Shown piece after piece: positions 6,136-13,055 of a stretch of 13,366 nt of DNA. The DNA is from F23-B02 sp045642545 (GTDB taxonomy: Bacteria > Bacillota > Clostridia > Oscillospirales > Oscillospiraceae), in assembly GCA_045642545.1 (NCBI GenBank), contig JAZUJB010000053.1, positions 1 through 13,366 on the forward strand, given 5' to 3'. Below the pieces are notes generated by a model. It saw only the letters and a list, made by a program, of their open reading frames with translations, was not told where the DNA came from and ran no database searches. Position 1 is the stretch's first letter, and every line of letters begins with the position of its first letter. Position numbers and translations under genes: made by a program.

Positions 6136-7671
6136 TTACTTTCCCTTTTCCTCAATAAGAGGAAGGAATTCTTTGTACTTGGTTTCGTATGCGCAGGTGT
6201 ATTCGGCACAGGCGGAGAATTTCTCAACCGCCTTGGCGGATTTGTCGATGGGCTGAAGCGTACCCGCGCCTGCAACGCAGCCGCCGGGGCAGGCCATACC
6301 CTCAAGCAGATAGCCGTCGTACTTGCCGGCCTTTGCCATAAGCAGAAGCTTGCGGCACTCGTCAAGACCGGTTGCCTTTGCAACCTTAATCTCGCGCTCG
6401 GGGTCCATTGACTTTATTGCGTTGACAACCGCCTGAGCAACGCCGCCGGACACTGCGAACATTCTCGCATCGGTGCCGGACTGCTGCAGGGGCTGAGCCT
6501 CGGTCATGGGTATGCACTCCTTGTCGATGCCTTTTGCTGCAAACATACCGAGCACCTCCTCGAAGGTGAGGACAAAGTCAACATCGCTGCGGACTGTTCT
6601 GCGGCTTGCCTCAAGCTTCTTTGCATCGCAGGGGCCTACGAATACGACCTTGCAGCCGGGGTGCTGCTTTTTGACAAAGCGTGCGGTGAGCACCATCGGT
6701 GTCATTGCAACGGAGATATTCTCCTTCATCTCGGGGAACATCTTCTTAACTAGGTCTGACCATGACGGGCAGCAGGAGGTAACCATAAAGGAATGCTTTG
6801 AGGGGACCTCCTCAAGGAAGTCGGCAGCCTCCTCAATTACGCACAGGTCTGCGCCGATTGCGGCCTCGTATACGCCTGCAAAGCCGAGACGCTTGAATAT
6901 TGCGTCCATCTTCTCGGGAATTGCATCGGGACCCCACTGACCGACGAATGCGGGAGCGAGAACAGCGTAAACGGGAGTTTCGCTCTTGATTGCCATAATG
7001 GTCTGGAAAATCTGGGACTTATCGGAGATTGCCCCGAAGGGGCAGTTTACAAGGCACTGACCGCAGGAGGTGCACTTGGAATAATCGATGTTTGCTCTGC
7101 CGTGGTCGTCAGAGCCGATTGCGTTAACGCCGCAGGCCTTCTTGCAGGGACGCTGCTGACGGATAATTGCGTTGAAAGAGCATACGGAAATGCACTTTCC
7201 GCAGCGAATGCACAGGTCGGGATTGACATATGCCTGACCTTTTACGCGCGAGATTGCATTTCGGGGACATACAGATGAGCAGGGACGCTCAAGGCAGCCC
7301 TGGCAGCGGTTGGTTACGACAACAAGGTTGTCCGGACACTTGTTGCATGCGAACTTGATTACATTGATAAGCGGCGGCTCATAGTACTTCTCGGCAATGA
7401 CGGACTCCTCAACACCGTCGCGGATGTTGTTGTAAACACCCAACTCACGGGTGGGCAGACCCATTGCAAGACGCAGCCTTTCGCCGATAACGGCTCTCTC
7501 GTAGAGAATGCTGCCCTTGTAGCTGCCGGCATCGTCCGGGTCGCCCGGACGGATTTTATAGGTCAACTGCTCGAGAGCCTCGGCGTAGTTGCCGCCCTCA
7601 TAGGCAAGTCGGGCAATTTCGGTGAAAACCTCGTGTCTGATTTGTGTCTTACCTGTTTCCATTCCTCGCAT
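6136..7671 (-). CDS. Stand-alone [FeFe]-hydrogenase, group B-like, with N-terminal iron-sulfur domains
   Basis: The 511-residue protein catalyses or senses reversible H2/proton conversion at an H-cluster in the cytoplasm, presumably with ferredoxin. After an N-terminal helical part (RHEVFTEIARLAYEGG), ferredoxin-type motifs run C123-x2-C-x4-C-x3-CP, C154-x2-C-x2-C-x3-C and C200-x2-C-x2-C-x3-CP, with extra cysteines at 109, 112, 176 and 180. The H-cluster motifs follow in order: L1 TSCCPSW (298-304), L2 GPCDAKK (346-352) and L3 EGMACPGGC (457-465). The cluster cysteines are present, but L2 reads GPC instead of the MPC of group A enzymes, and the N-terminal layout resembles the group B1/B3 monomeric enzymes typified by clostridial CpIII. 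Start ATG 7671 was chosen because AGGAGG lies 10 bases upstream; an upstream frame to 7722 crosses that site. It has its own promoter, is monocistronic, and no NuoE/F-like partner is adjacent. Physiological direction is unknown. Confidence 0.88.
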   Translation of the reverse strand: MRGMETGKTQIRHEVFTEIARLAYEGGNYAEALEQLTYKIRPGDPDDAGSYKGSILYERAVIGERLRLAMGLPTRELGVYNNIRDGVEESVIAEKYYEPPLINVIKFACNKCPDNLVVVTNRCQGCLERPCSSVCPRNAISRVKGQAYVNPDLCIRCGKCISVCSFNAIIRQQRPCKKACGVNAIGSDDHGRANIDYSKCTSCGQCLVNCPFGAISDKSQIFQTIMAIKSETPVYAVLAPAFVGQWGPDAIPEKMDAIFKRLGFAGVYEAAIGADLCVIEEAADFLEEVPSKHSFMVTSCCPSWSDLVKKMFPEMKENISVAMTPMVLTARFVKKQHPGCKVVFVGPCDAKKLEASRRTVRSDVDFVLTFEEVLGMFAAKGIDKECIPMTEAQPLQQSGTDARMFAVSGGVAQAVVNAIKSMDPEREIKVAKATGLDECRKLLLMAKAGKYDGYLLEGMACPGGCVAGAGTLQPIDKSAKAVEKFSACAEYTCAYETKYKEFLPLIEEKGK

Positions 7672-7727
7672 AACGGAAACACCTCCTGAAGCAACAATTT
7701 CTGCAAACTGCGTGCAGGGCAAAACAC

Positions 7728-7755
7728 ATTATACAAGCCTGAATTTATTTGTCAA
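7728..7755 (-). promoter_or_regulatory. Promoter of the hydrogenase gene
   Basis: Read on the minus strand, TTGACA (7755-7750) and TATAAT (7733-7728) are both perfect consensus with a 16-base spacer. The transcription start is expected near 7721, giving a leader of about 50 bases. Confidence 0.82.
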
Positions 7756-7759
7756 GGCG

Positions 7760-7777
7760 CTGACAAAATTTTGTCAG
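7760..7777. promoter_or_regulatory. Perfect 18-bp palindrome upstream of the hydrogenase promoter
   Basis: CTGACAAAATTTTGTCAG is identical on both strands. Its centre is about 47 bases upstream of the predicted hydrogenase transcription start, just beyond the -35 box. That position and symmetry suit a dimeric regulator, possibly an activator. It does not match the Rex, Fur or CcpA consensus that I know, so the regulator is not named. Confidence 0.55.
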
Positions 7778-7799
7778 AAATAAAATCTGAAATTTAACA

Positions 7800-7841
7800 A
7801 TAATAATAAAGGCACACAAAATTTTACATTTTGTGTGCCTT
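7800..7841 (-). terminator. Terminator of the acidic-tail membrane protein gene
   Basis: AAGGCACACAAAAT (7809-7822) pairs perfectly with ATTTTGTGTGCCTT (7828-7841). Read on the minus strand the stem is followed by TTTATTATTATTG, a moderate U-tract. It lies 17 bases past the stop codon at 7859-7861. Confidence 0.8.
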
Positions 7842-7858
7842 GAATCTGTATTAATTTG

Positions 7859-8836
7859 TCAATTGTCAGATGAGTCTCTGTACTCCTTGAGAATGTCCTC
7901 AACCTTGTCGTCAAGGCGGGGCTTGTACTCGGGAGCCTGAATGGTCGGCTCGGGCTCGCTCTCGGCTTCACCTGCGTCAATTACGGTTTCGGCCTCGGTT
8001 TCCTCAGCCTCAACCTCCTCGGCCTCGGGCTGGGTAATCTCGGGCACGGCCTCGGGCTTTTCCACGGACTCCTGCATATTGCAGATTATCATGCAGGCCT
8101 CCATTATAAGCATACCCGCGGTGCCTGCCATAATAAGCTGCAGACCGAAGCTGCGGCTGTCGGCAAGGGATACGATGCACATAAATGCAGCGAGGATTGC
8201 GGAGTAAATTGCGTGGTAGGGCTTTGCACTGCCGTAGGGGTAGCCTGCCGTGAAGTAGAAGGCGATTATTACTGCGCATACGGTGAGTATCTCAATGCAG
8301 TATGCCCAGACGGTCGGATTTGAGGCGCTGACCTTGTAGCAGACGATGAGCCACAGGCAGTACATAACGATGGGCAGAGTCATAAACACGCAGACGAGCG
8401 AGGGCGCGTACTGCTTGCGCGAGGAAATGCAGATGAGGGGGAAGGTAACGCCGCTGAGAATTGCAAGCAGGGAAATCAGTCTGTACGCGCCGGGAAGGCT
8501 GTGCTTGCCTGCGGTGAACAGAACTGCAAGACCGCCGAGCACGGTTATGCCTGCAATGGCGTAGAAGGCGATGGGGTATATAAGGCTCGTCCCGCGGAAG
8601 GCGGACTTGATGTCGGTGGGCGCATCAAAGCCCTCGGCCTTAAGCTTTTTAATAAGGTAGAAGAACACAACGGCAGAGCCGATGAGTATAAGCGGCAAAA
8701 GCACATTCAGTGCGCTGGGCTTTATAAGTCCCGTTTCCTTTTCAAATGCGGACTGAAGCTGAAGCCAGCGGAAAAAGGAGCCGAATGCACCCAATACGCC
8801 TGTGTATGCCGATATTTTTAAAGCGTTTTTCTGCAT
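7859..8836 (-). CDS. Polytopic membrane protein with acidic C-terminal tail, unknown function
   Basis: The 325-residue protein is not recognised as a named family. About seven or eight hydrophobic segments are visible: a possible one at 11-30, then about 42-62, 84-107, 119-137, 143-166, 176-198, 206-224 and 229-253. The last 70 residues form a hydrophilic tail, very rich in glutamate (EAEEVEAEETEAE and similar), ending in a short charged helix DDKVEDILKEYRD. The tail probably lies in the cytoplasm and could bind a basic partner, but this is inference. The start ATG has only a weak ribosome binding site (GGATTGG), so initiation may be inefficient or the start misplaced. It is divergent from the SpoIID-like gene and shares the 94-base intergenic region with it; it has its own promoter and terminator, so it is not co-transcribed with the hydrogenase. 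Confidence 0.72.
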   Translation of the reverse strand: MQKNALKISAYTGVLGAFGSFFRWLQLQSAFEKETGLIKPSALNVLLPLILIGSAVVFFYLIKKLKAEGFDAPTDIKSAFRGTSLIYPIAFYAIAGITVLGGLAVLFTAGKHSLPGAYRLISLLAILSGVTFPLICISSRKQYAPSLVCVFMTLPIVMYCLWLIVCYKVSASNPTVWAYCIEILTVCAVIIAFYFTAGYPYGSAKPYHAIYSAILAAFMCIVSLADSRSFGLQLIMAGTAGMLIMEACMIICNMQESVEKPEAVPEITQPEAEEVEAEETEAETVIDAGEAESEPEPTIQAPEYKPRLDDKVEDILKEYRDSSDN

Positions 8837-8873
8837 AATACCAATCCAATCAGAATATTTTTAATCGATACTG

Positions 8874-8902
8874 ATTTTATACTTGTTTGACTTAACAGTC
8901 AA
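8874..8902 (-). promoter_or_regulatory. Promoter for the membrane protein gene, overlapping a small dyad
   Basis: On the minus strand TTGACT (8902-8897) and TAAAAT (8879-8874) are separated by 17 bases. The -35 box is one arm of the perfect inverted repeat TTGACTTAACAGTCAA (8887-8902), so a regulator bound there would block this promoter. For the opposite SpoIID-like gene only a TATACT (8878-8883) without a convincing -35 was found. Confidence 0.55.
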
Positions 8903-8930
8903 CCGAAAAGATGAGAAAGGGTGCTTTAGG

Positions 8931-9893
8931 ATGAAAAGAATGCTGCTGTCCTCGCTGCTGCTGACGGTCATAACGCTTGCGGCGGTTATCATTGTCGGAA
9001 AAAATCAGCCGCAGACAAGCCGGACTCCGCAGCCGACAAGCGTTACGGCGCAAAAGCTCAGCGCAGACGAAAAGCGCAGGGTGACGGTGCTTATAGGTGA
9101 CAAGCCCTACGAGATGTCGGTGCACGATTATTTAATTAAGGTAGTGGCTGCCGAAATGCCCGTATCCTTCGAGCCCGAGGCGCTCAAGGCGCAGGCGGTT
9201 GCCGCAAGGACTTATCTTCAGCGCGCGCTTGCCTCGCCAAAGCACGATAACGCCGATATCTGCGCATCGTCCGAGTGCTGTCAGGCATATAGCACCGAGA
9301 AAACGCTGCGGGAAAAATGGGGCGAGGATTACGAGCAATATCTTGAGAAAATAAGCGCTGCGGTGGAGGATACCGACGGGGAATACCTAAGCTATGAGGG
9401 CGCGGCCGCGCTTGCGGCGTTTCACTCGTCCTCGGCGGGAGTAACCGAAAACAGCGGCGCAATATGGAATGAGCTGCCCTATCTCGTCAGCGTGAGCTCA
9501 CCCGAAACGGCGGAGAATGTGCCGAACTACATAAGCAAACAGACGCTTAAGGACATCGACTTCCGCGATACGATTTTATACTTAAAGCCCGAGGCGGATA
9601 TGACGGGCGAGGCCTCCTCGTGGGTGAGCAGCATCGAGCGTAATGACTCGGGCCGCGTTGAAAAGGCGGTTATAGGCGGTGTGGAATTCACGGGCGCGGA
9701 GTTGAGAAAGCTGTTTTCGCTGCGCTCAACCGCGTTTGAGCTTACCCACTCGGACGGACAGTTTACCTTCACCGTCACAGGCTACGGCCACGGCGTGGGT
9801 ATGAGCCAGTACGGCGCGAATACAATGGCGAAAAACGGCTCGGATTACAGAGAGATTCTCGCACACTACTATCCCGGCACAACGCTGTCATAG
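8931..9893 (+). CDS. spoIID: SpoIID-family peptidoglycan lytic transglycosylase-like protein
   Basis: The 320-residue protein has a short N-terminal membrane anchor or signal (MKRMLLSSLLLTVITLAAVIIVG) followed by the whole SpoIID domain outside the membrane. In Bacillus SpoIID cleaves glycan strands left bare by the amidase SpoIIP during engulfment of the forespore. Family hallmarks seen: AAEMP with the catalytic-type E75, EALKAQAVAARTY, the zinc-site-like H105-x5-C111-x5-C117Q, HSSSAGVTENSGAIW, a PYLVSVSSP segment, and the C-terminal GYGHGVGMSQYGANTMA and AHYYPGTTL blocks. The length fits the family (about 330-350). ATG 8931 fits the signal sequence; the Shine-Dalgarno AAAGGG is mediocre and about 10 bases away. 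No SpoIIP, SpoIIQ or other sporulation gene is near, so it may be either the sporulation enzyme or a vegetative paralogue such as a SpoIID/LytB-type hydrolase cofactor. Confidence 0.9.
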   Translation: MKRMLLSSLLLTVITLAAVIIVGKNQPQTSRTPQPTSVTAQKLSADEKRRVTVLIGDKPYEMSVHDYLIKVVAAEMPVSFEPEALKAQAVAARTYLQRALASPKHDNADICASSECCQAYSTEKTLREKWGEDYEQYLEKISAAVEDTDGEYLSYEGAAALAAFHSSSAGVTENSGAIWNELPYLVSVSSPETAENVPNYISKQTLKDIDFRDTILYLKPEADMTGEASSWVSSIERNDSGRVEKAVIGGVEFTGAELRKLFSLRSTAFELTHSDGQFTFTVTGYGHGVGMSQYGANTMAKNGSDYREILAHYYPGTTLS

Positions 9894-9905
9894 TGCAAAA
9901 TTATC

Positions 9906-9934
9906 TTGACTTTTCCGCTCCTTTGCATTATTCT
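9906..9934 (+). promoter_or_regulatory. Promoter of the regulator-ABC operon
   Basis: TTGACT at 9906-9911 and TATTCT at 9929-9934 have a 17-base spacer. The -10 lies inside the left arm of the 19-bp inverted repeat. The expected start, near 9941, is at the first base of the right arm. Confidence 0.6.
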
Positions 9935-9959
9935 CAAAAGTGAGAATAATGCAAAGGAG
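9918..9959. promoter_or_regulatory. Perfect 19-bp inverted repeat over promoter and Shine-Dalgarno of the ABC operon
   Basis: CTCCTTTGCATTATTCTCA (9918-9936) is perfectly complementary to TGAGAATAATGCAAAGGAG (9941-9959), with loop AAAG and TTTT following. The right arm ends in AAAGGAG, the ribosome binding site for TTG 9968. As DNA it is a good operator for the dimeric regulator encoded next. In RNA reading through from the SpoIID-like gene it would form a hairpin that hides the ribosome binding site and may also act as a terminator. Confidence 0.8.
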
Positions 9960-9967
9960 TTTTAGCT

Positions 9968-10474
9968 TTGCGGTCAAAAACAGTAATGAACCCGTCAAGG
10001 CTTCGCATACTGGAGTGCTTCATTCAAAACGGCGACGCTACTGCGGCTGAAATTCAGACTCAGCTGAGCGACATACCCACGGCAAGCCTTTACAGACATA
10101 TTAATATTCTGCTTGAGGACGGCTGGCTTGAGCTTGTGTCAGAGCGAAAGGTGCGCGGCGCAACCGAACGCAGGTATAAGCTTGCGAGCACGAGAGCAAA
10201 CGAAAACTACGAGATGCAGATTGCGGATGTTCTGCTGTCGCTGCTTACAACCTTCAAGACCTATTTTGCCGACGAGAGCAAGGACCCCGTGCAGGATATG
10301 TTGCTTGTAAGCACGGCAACGCTGATGCTCTCCGACGAGGAGTTTGAGCAGTATTTAACCGAGCAGGCGGAGCTTATGCAGAGGTATCTCGGCAGGCAGC
10401 CCGACGGAATAAGAAAACCGAGAAGACTTACATATATATCATCCCCGTGCGAAGAGGAGGAGCAAAATGCTTAA
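9968..10474 (+). CDS. Winged helix-turn-helix transcriptional regulator (ArsR-like), probable autoregulator of the ABC operon
   Basis: The product has 168 residues. The N-terminal winged helix domain includes RLRILECFIQNGDATAAEIQ, a recognition helix TASLYRHINILLEDG (38-52) and a wing with RKVRGATERRYKLA (60-73), the pattern of ArsR/HTH_20-type regulators. The rest (about 80-168) is mostly helical with an acidic end and may dimerise or sense a ligand; no metal-binding cysteine cluster is seen. The start is TTG at 9968, since AGGAG sits 8 bases upstream, while the first in-frame ATG (9986) is 26 bases away. The perfect inverted repeat over the promoter suggests that this protein represses its own operon. 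The stop overlaps the start of the ABC ATPase by 8 bases, so translation is coupled. Such regulators commonly sit in front of drug or peptide efflux ABC pairs; the inducer is unknown. Confidence 0.82.
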   Translation: MRSKTVMNPSRLRILECFIQNGDATAAEIQTQLSDIPTASLYRHINILLEDGWLELVSERKVRGATERRYKLASTRANENYEMQIADVLLSLLTTFKTYFADESKDPVQDMLLVSTATLMLSDEEFEQYLTEQAELMQRYLGRQPDGIRKPRRLTYISSPCEEEEQNA

Positions 10475-11180
10475 AATTCAGAATCTGACCAAAAAATACG
10501 ATGACAAGGCAGCGGTCGACAATCTCAGCCTTGAGGTTTCGGCAGGCGATATCTATGCCTTCATCGGCCATAACGGCGCAGGCAAGACCACCACGATAAA
10601 AGCCTGCTGCGGCATACTGCAGTTTGAGCAGGGCGACATTTTCATAAACGGAATGTCGATTAAGGAAAACCCGCTTGAGTGCAAGAAGGCAATTGCCTAC
10701 ATTCCCGATAACCCCGAGCTTTACGAGTATCTGTCGGGCATCAAGTATCTCAACTTTGTCGCTGATGTGTTCGAGGTGTCGAAGAAGGACCGTGCCGAGC
10801 GCATTGCAAAGTATGCCGATATCTTCGGTCTGACCGATGACCTCGCTCAGCCCATTTCCGCATACTCCCACGGCATGAAGCAGAAGCTTGCAATCATCTC
10901 CGCATGGCTGCACGAGCCTAAGCTCATTATAATGGACGAACCCTTTGTCGGCCTTGACCCCGTTGCAGCGCACACGCTGAAAACCATGATGCGCGAGCAC
11001 TGCGATAACGGCGGCGCAATCTTCTTCTCAACCCATGTCCTCGAGGTTGCCGAAAAGCTCTGCGACAAGGTCGCAATCATCAAGAGCGGCCGCCTTGTAA
11101 CCTGCGGCGATATGGATACCGTCAAGGGCGATGCCTCACTGGAATCGGTCTTCCTTGAACTGGAGGGTGACAATGCTTAA
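10467..11180 (+). CDS. ABC transporter ATP-binding protein
   Basis: This is a complete 237-residue nucleotide-binding subunit. Walker A is GHNGAGKTT (34-42), the signature is the degenerate YSHGMKQK (133-140), Walker B is LIIMDEP (153-159) with catalytic E158, the D-loop is GLDP (162-165) and the switch is H190. The Q-loop position reads YIPDNPELY, with no glutamine, as in many ABC-2-type/EcsA-like ATPases. It powers the 12-helix-type permease encoded next, most likely as an exporter of lipid, peptide or antibiotic. There is no C39 peptidase domain, so it is not the maturation exporter for the double-glycine peptide. AGGAGG lies 6 bases before ATG. The gene overlaps the regulator upstream and the permease downstream, by 8 bases each. 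Confidence 0.93.
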   Translation: MLKIQNLTKKYDDKAAVDNLSLEVSAGDIYAFIGHNGAGKTTTIKACCGILQFEQGDIFINGMSIKENPLECKKAIAYIPDNPELYEYLSGIKYLNFVADVFEVSKKDRAERIAKYADIFGLTDDLAQPISAYSHGMKQKLAIISAWLHEPKLIIMDEPFVGLDPVAAHTLKTMMREHCDNGGAIFFSTHVLEVAEKLCDKVAIIKSGRLVTCGDMDTVKGDASLESVFLELEGDNA

Positions 11181-12777
11181 ATCACTGATAAAAGTCAATT
11201 TCGGGGCATTTCTCAGCTGGTTTTTGAAAAACTCATCATCGGGCAGCAGCAAAAAAGGCAAGAGCGGCAAGGGCAAGCTGATCGCCTACGCGCTGCTGAT
11301 GGTCTATGCCCTCGGCGTATTCTGCTGGCTGTTTGCGCAGATTTTCGGTCTGCTTGCCGAGCCTTTGTATTACGCAGGCTGCGGCTGGCTGTATTTTGTC
11401 TATGTTTTCATAATGAGCTTTGCTCTTATGTTCATTCTGAGCGCATTTGCGGCAAAGAACAGACTGTACGAGTCAAAGGACAACGACCTGCTGCTGTCAA
11501 TGCCCATTCCGCCGTCATATATTCTCGGCACGCGTATGCTTATGCTGCTGACGATTAATCTCGTAACGGGTCTGCTGGTTACGGGCCCTGCAATGTATGT
11601 GTGGCTGACGACAGTTCCGTTTGATGCGGGTGCGCTTGTTTCGACAATTGTTCTGTTTGTTGTCTTGAGTCTGTTTGCGCTTGCATTCTCCGCACTGTTC
11701 GGCTGGCTGCTTTCAAAGGCATCGGCAAGAATGCGCAGAAAGGCACTGCTCGAAACCGCACTGTCACTTGTGTTTCTTGCGGCGTATTTCTACGGCTACA
11801 GTCAGATAAACTCAATCATCACGAAGCTTATTGCAAATAACGACAGCATTGCAGCATCAATGAGCGCCATCGCACCGCTTTACTGGATTGGTGCAGGTGC
11901 CGTAGGCGAGTTTTCCAAGCTTGCGCTTGCACTGCTTGTGCTGATTATACCTTTTATAATTGTATATATCGTTCTGTCCCGTACATTTATTAAAACCGCA
12001 ACCGCAAAGCGCGGTACGGCAAAAATCAAGTACGAGGCAAAGGAGCAGAAGGAAAGCTCCGTCAGCCGCGCTTTGCTCAAGCGCGAGGCAGGCAGATTCT
12101 TCTCAAGCTCCACCTGCATAGTCAACAACGGTCTGGGCGCGGTGTTTCTCATTGTCGGCGCGGTGGCACTCCTCATCTATCGCGGTGAAGTAACTGCGCT
12201 GCTTAATCAGCTTCCCGAGCTAAATGAGTTCGCAGCCGGGATATTTGTACTCGCAGCAGCAATGATGGCGGGTATGGTTGTGCCTACAAGCTCCTCGGTT
12301 TCGCTCGAGGGTAAGAATATCTGGATTATCCAGTCAATGCCGGTAAGCTCTGCGCAGGCGCTGCTTGCAAAGCTGAAGCTTGCCCTGATAATGTACATTC
12401 CGCCCGTAGTGCTGTGTATGCTTGCGGCAAACTTCGTGTTTAACCCCGGCTCCGAAATCGCGGTGCTTACTGTGCTTCTGCCCGTTGCAATTCTCGTCGT
12501 AATGGCGGAAATCGGATTGATTGTGAATGTAAATCACCCGTCGCTCAACTGGACAACAGAGGCGCAGGCGGTCAAAAGCGGCATCTCTGTGCTGATTTCC
12601 ATGCTCTACGATTTAGGTATTGTTGCCGCTGTCGGAATAGGCGGCTACTTCATGCTCAAGGCGGGAGTTTCGCTTGAAATCACGCTGATGGCATTCCTCG
12701 TTGTAATGCTGCTCGCGGCAAGGCTGCTGTACGGCCACATTGTCAGCGTTTCTGCAAGCAAATTCGCCAATCTTTGA
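11173..12777 (+). CDS. ABC-2-type exporter permease, large two-half form
   Basis: The 534-residue membrane protein has roughly twelve hydrophobic segments, including 36-60, 71-93, 118-143, 154-180, 191-208 and six or so in the second half. The N-terminus has a short amphipathic helix followed by a Ser/Gly/Lys-rich loop (21-35). Two similar motifs, DLLLSMPIPPSYILGTRM near 105-122 and NIWIIQSMPVSSAQALLAKL in the second half, suggest that the protein arose by duplication of a six-helix unit. It should form the membrane channel for the ATPase in front. ATG 11173 was chosen because GGAGG lies 6 bases upstream and MLKSLIKVNFGAFL begins a normal N-terminus; the in-frame ATG at 11131 is deep inside the ATPase gene and has no ribosome binding site. 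The transported substrate cannot be read from the sequence. Confidence 0.87.
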   Translation: MLKSLIKVNFGAFLSWFLKNSSSGSSKKGKSGKGKLIAYALLMVYALGVFCWLFAQIFGLLAEPLYYAGCGWLYFVYVFIMSFALMFILSAFAAKNRLYESKDNDLLLSMPIPPSYILGTRMLMLLTINLVTGLLVTGPAMYVWLTTVPFDAGALVSTIVLFVVLSLFALAFSALFGWLLSKASARMRRKALLETALSLVFLAAYFYGYSQINSIITKLIANNDSIAASMSAIAPLYWIGAGAVGEFSKLALALLVLIIPFIIVYIVLSRTFIKTATAKRGTAKIKYEAKEQKESSVSRALLKREAGRFFSSSTCIVNNGLGAVFLIVGAVALLIYRGEVTALLNQLPELNEFAAGIFVLAAAMMAGMVVPTSSSVSLEGKNIWIIQSMPVSSAQALLAKLKLALIMYIPPVVLCMLAANFVFNPGSEIAVLTVLLPVAILVVMAEIGLIVNVNHPSLNWTTEAQAVKSGISVLISMLYDLGIVAAVGIGGYFMLKAGVSLEITLMAFLVVMLLAARLLYGHIVSVSASKFANL

Positions 12778-12790
12778 TAAAAAATTGCTT

Positions 12791-12833
12791 AGCGCGTGCA
12801 ATTGTTCACAGAATGTTCACAATTGTGCGCGCT
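12791..12833. terminator. Long hairpin after the ABC operon, possible weak terminator or operator
   Basis: AGCGCGTGCAATTGT (12791-12805) pairs with ACAATTGTGCGCGCT (12819-12833), 15 pairs of which two are G-U. It starts 13 bases after the permease stop. The following ATTTATG is a poor U-tract, so termination would be inefficient. A TTCACA direct repeat lies in and beside the loop (12805-12821). Confidence 0.5.
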
Positions 12834-13055
12834 ATTTATGTATAATATGTTAACAAGAAAGCTTTACATATAATGTATAAGTGTCAGAAAAATTAGCAAA
12901 AAACGGATAAAAAGAGGCTATGACCAAAAATAATGTAAATTATTTGTCATTTTTTCTTTACTATTTCGTTACAGTATGCTAAACTGCCAAAGAAAAGACA
13001 AACTTTACAATTAAGTAATCTTTTTTATACAAAAACTTTATCAGGGAGGATTATC
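12834..13055 (+). promoter_or_regulatory. AT-rich promoter region of the last gene
   Basis: This stretch has several candidate promoters and no gene. The nearest is TTTACA (13004-13009) with TATACA (13026-13031), 16-base spacer. TTTACT (12957-12962) with TAAACT (12980-12985), 17-base spacer, is another, and isolated TATAAT boxes occur at 12841 and 12869. A dyad TGAC...AAATAATGTAAATTATTT...TGTCA (about 12921-12949) may be an operator. Which start is used cannot be decided by eye. Confidence 0.4.

Noticed and set aside
7760..7777. Palindrome as a Rex or Fur site
   Set aside because: The half-sites do not fit TTGTTAA-N4-TTAACAA or the Fur 7-1-7 pattern, so no named regulator was assigned.
9918..9959. 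The inverted repeat as an ordinary terminator of the SpoIID-like gene only
   Set aside because: The T-tract is only four bases, and the repeat coincides with a promoter and a ribosome binding site, so a regulatory role explains it better, although termination of read-through may be an added effect.
10467..12777. The ABC pair as the exporter of the double-glycine peptide
   Set aside because: The ATPase has no C39 peptidase domain, ATPase and membrane part are separate proteins, and the operon lies almost 4 kb away beyond genes on the other strand.
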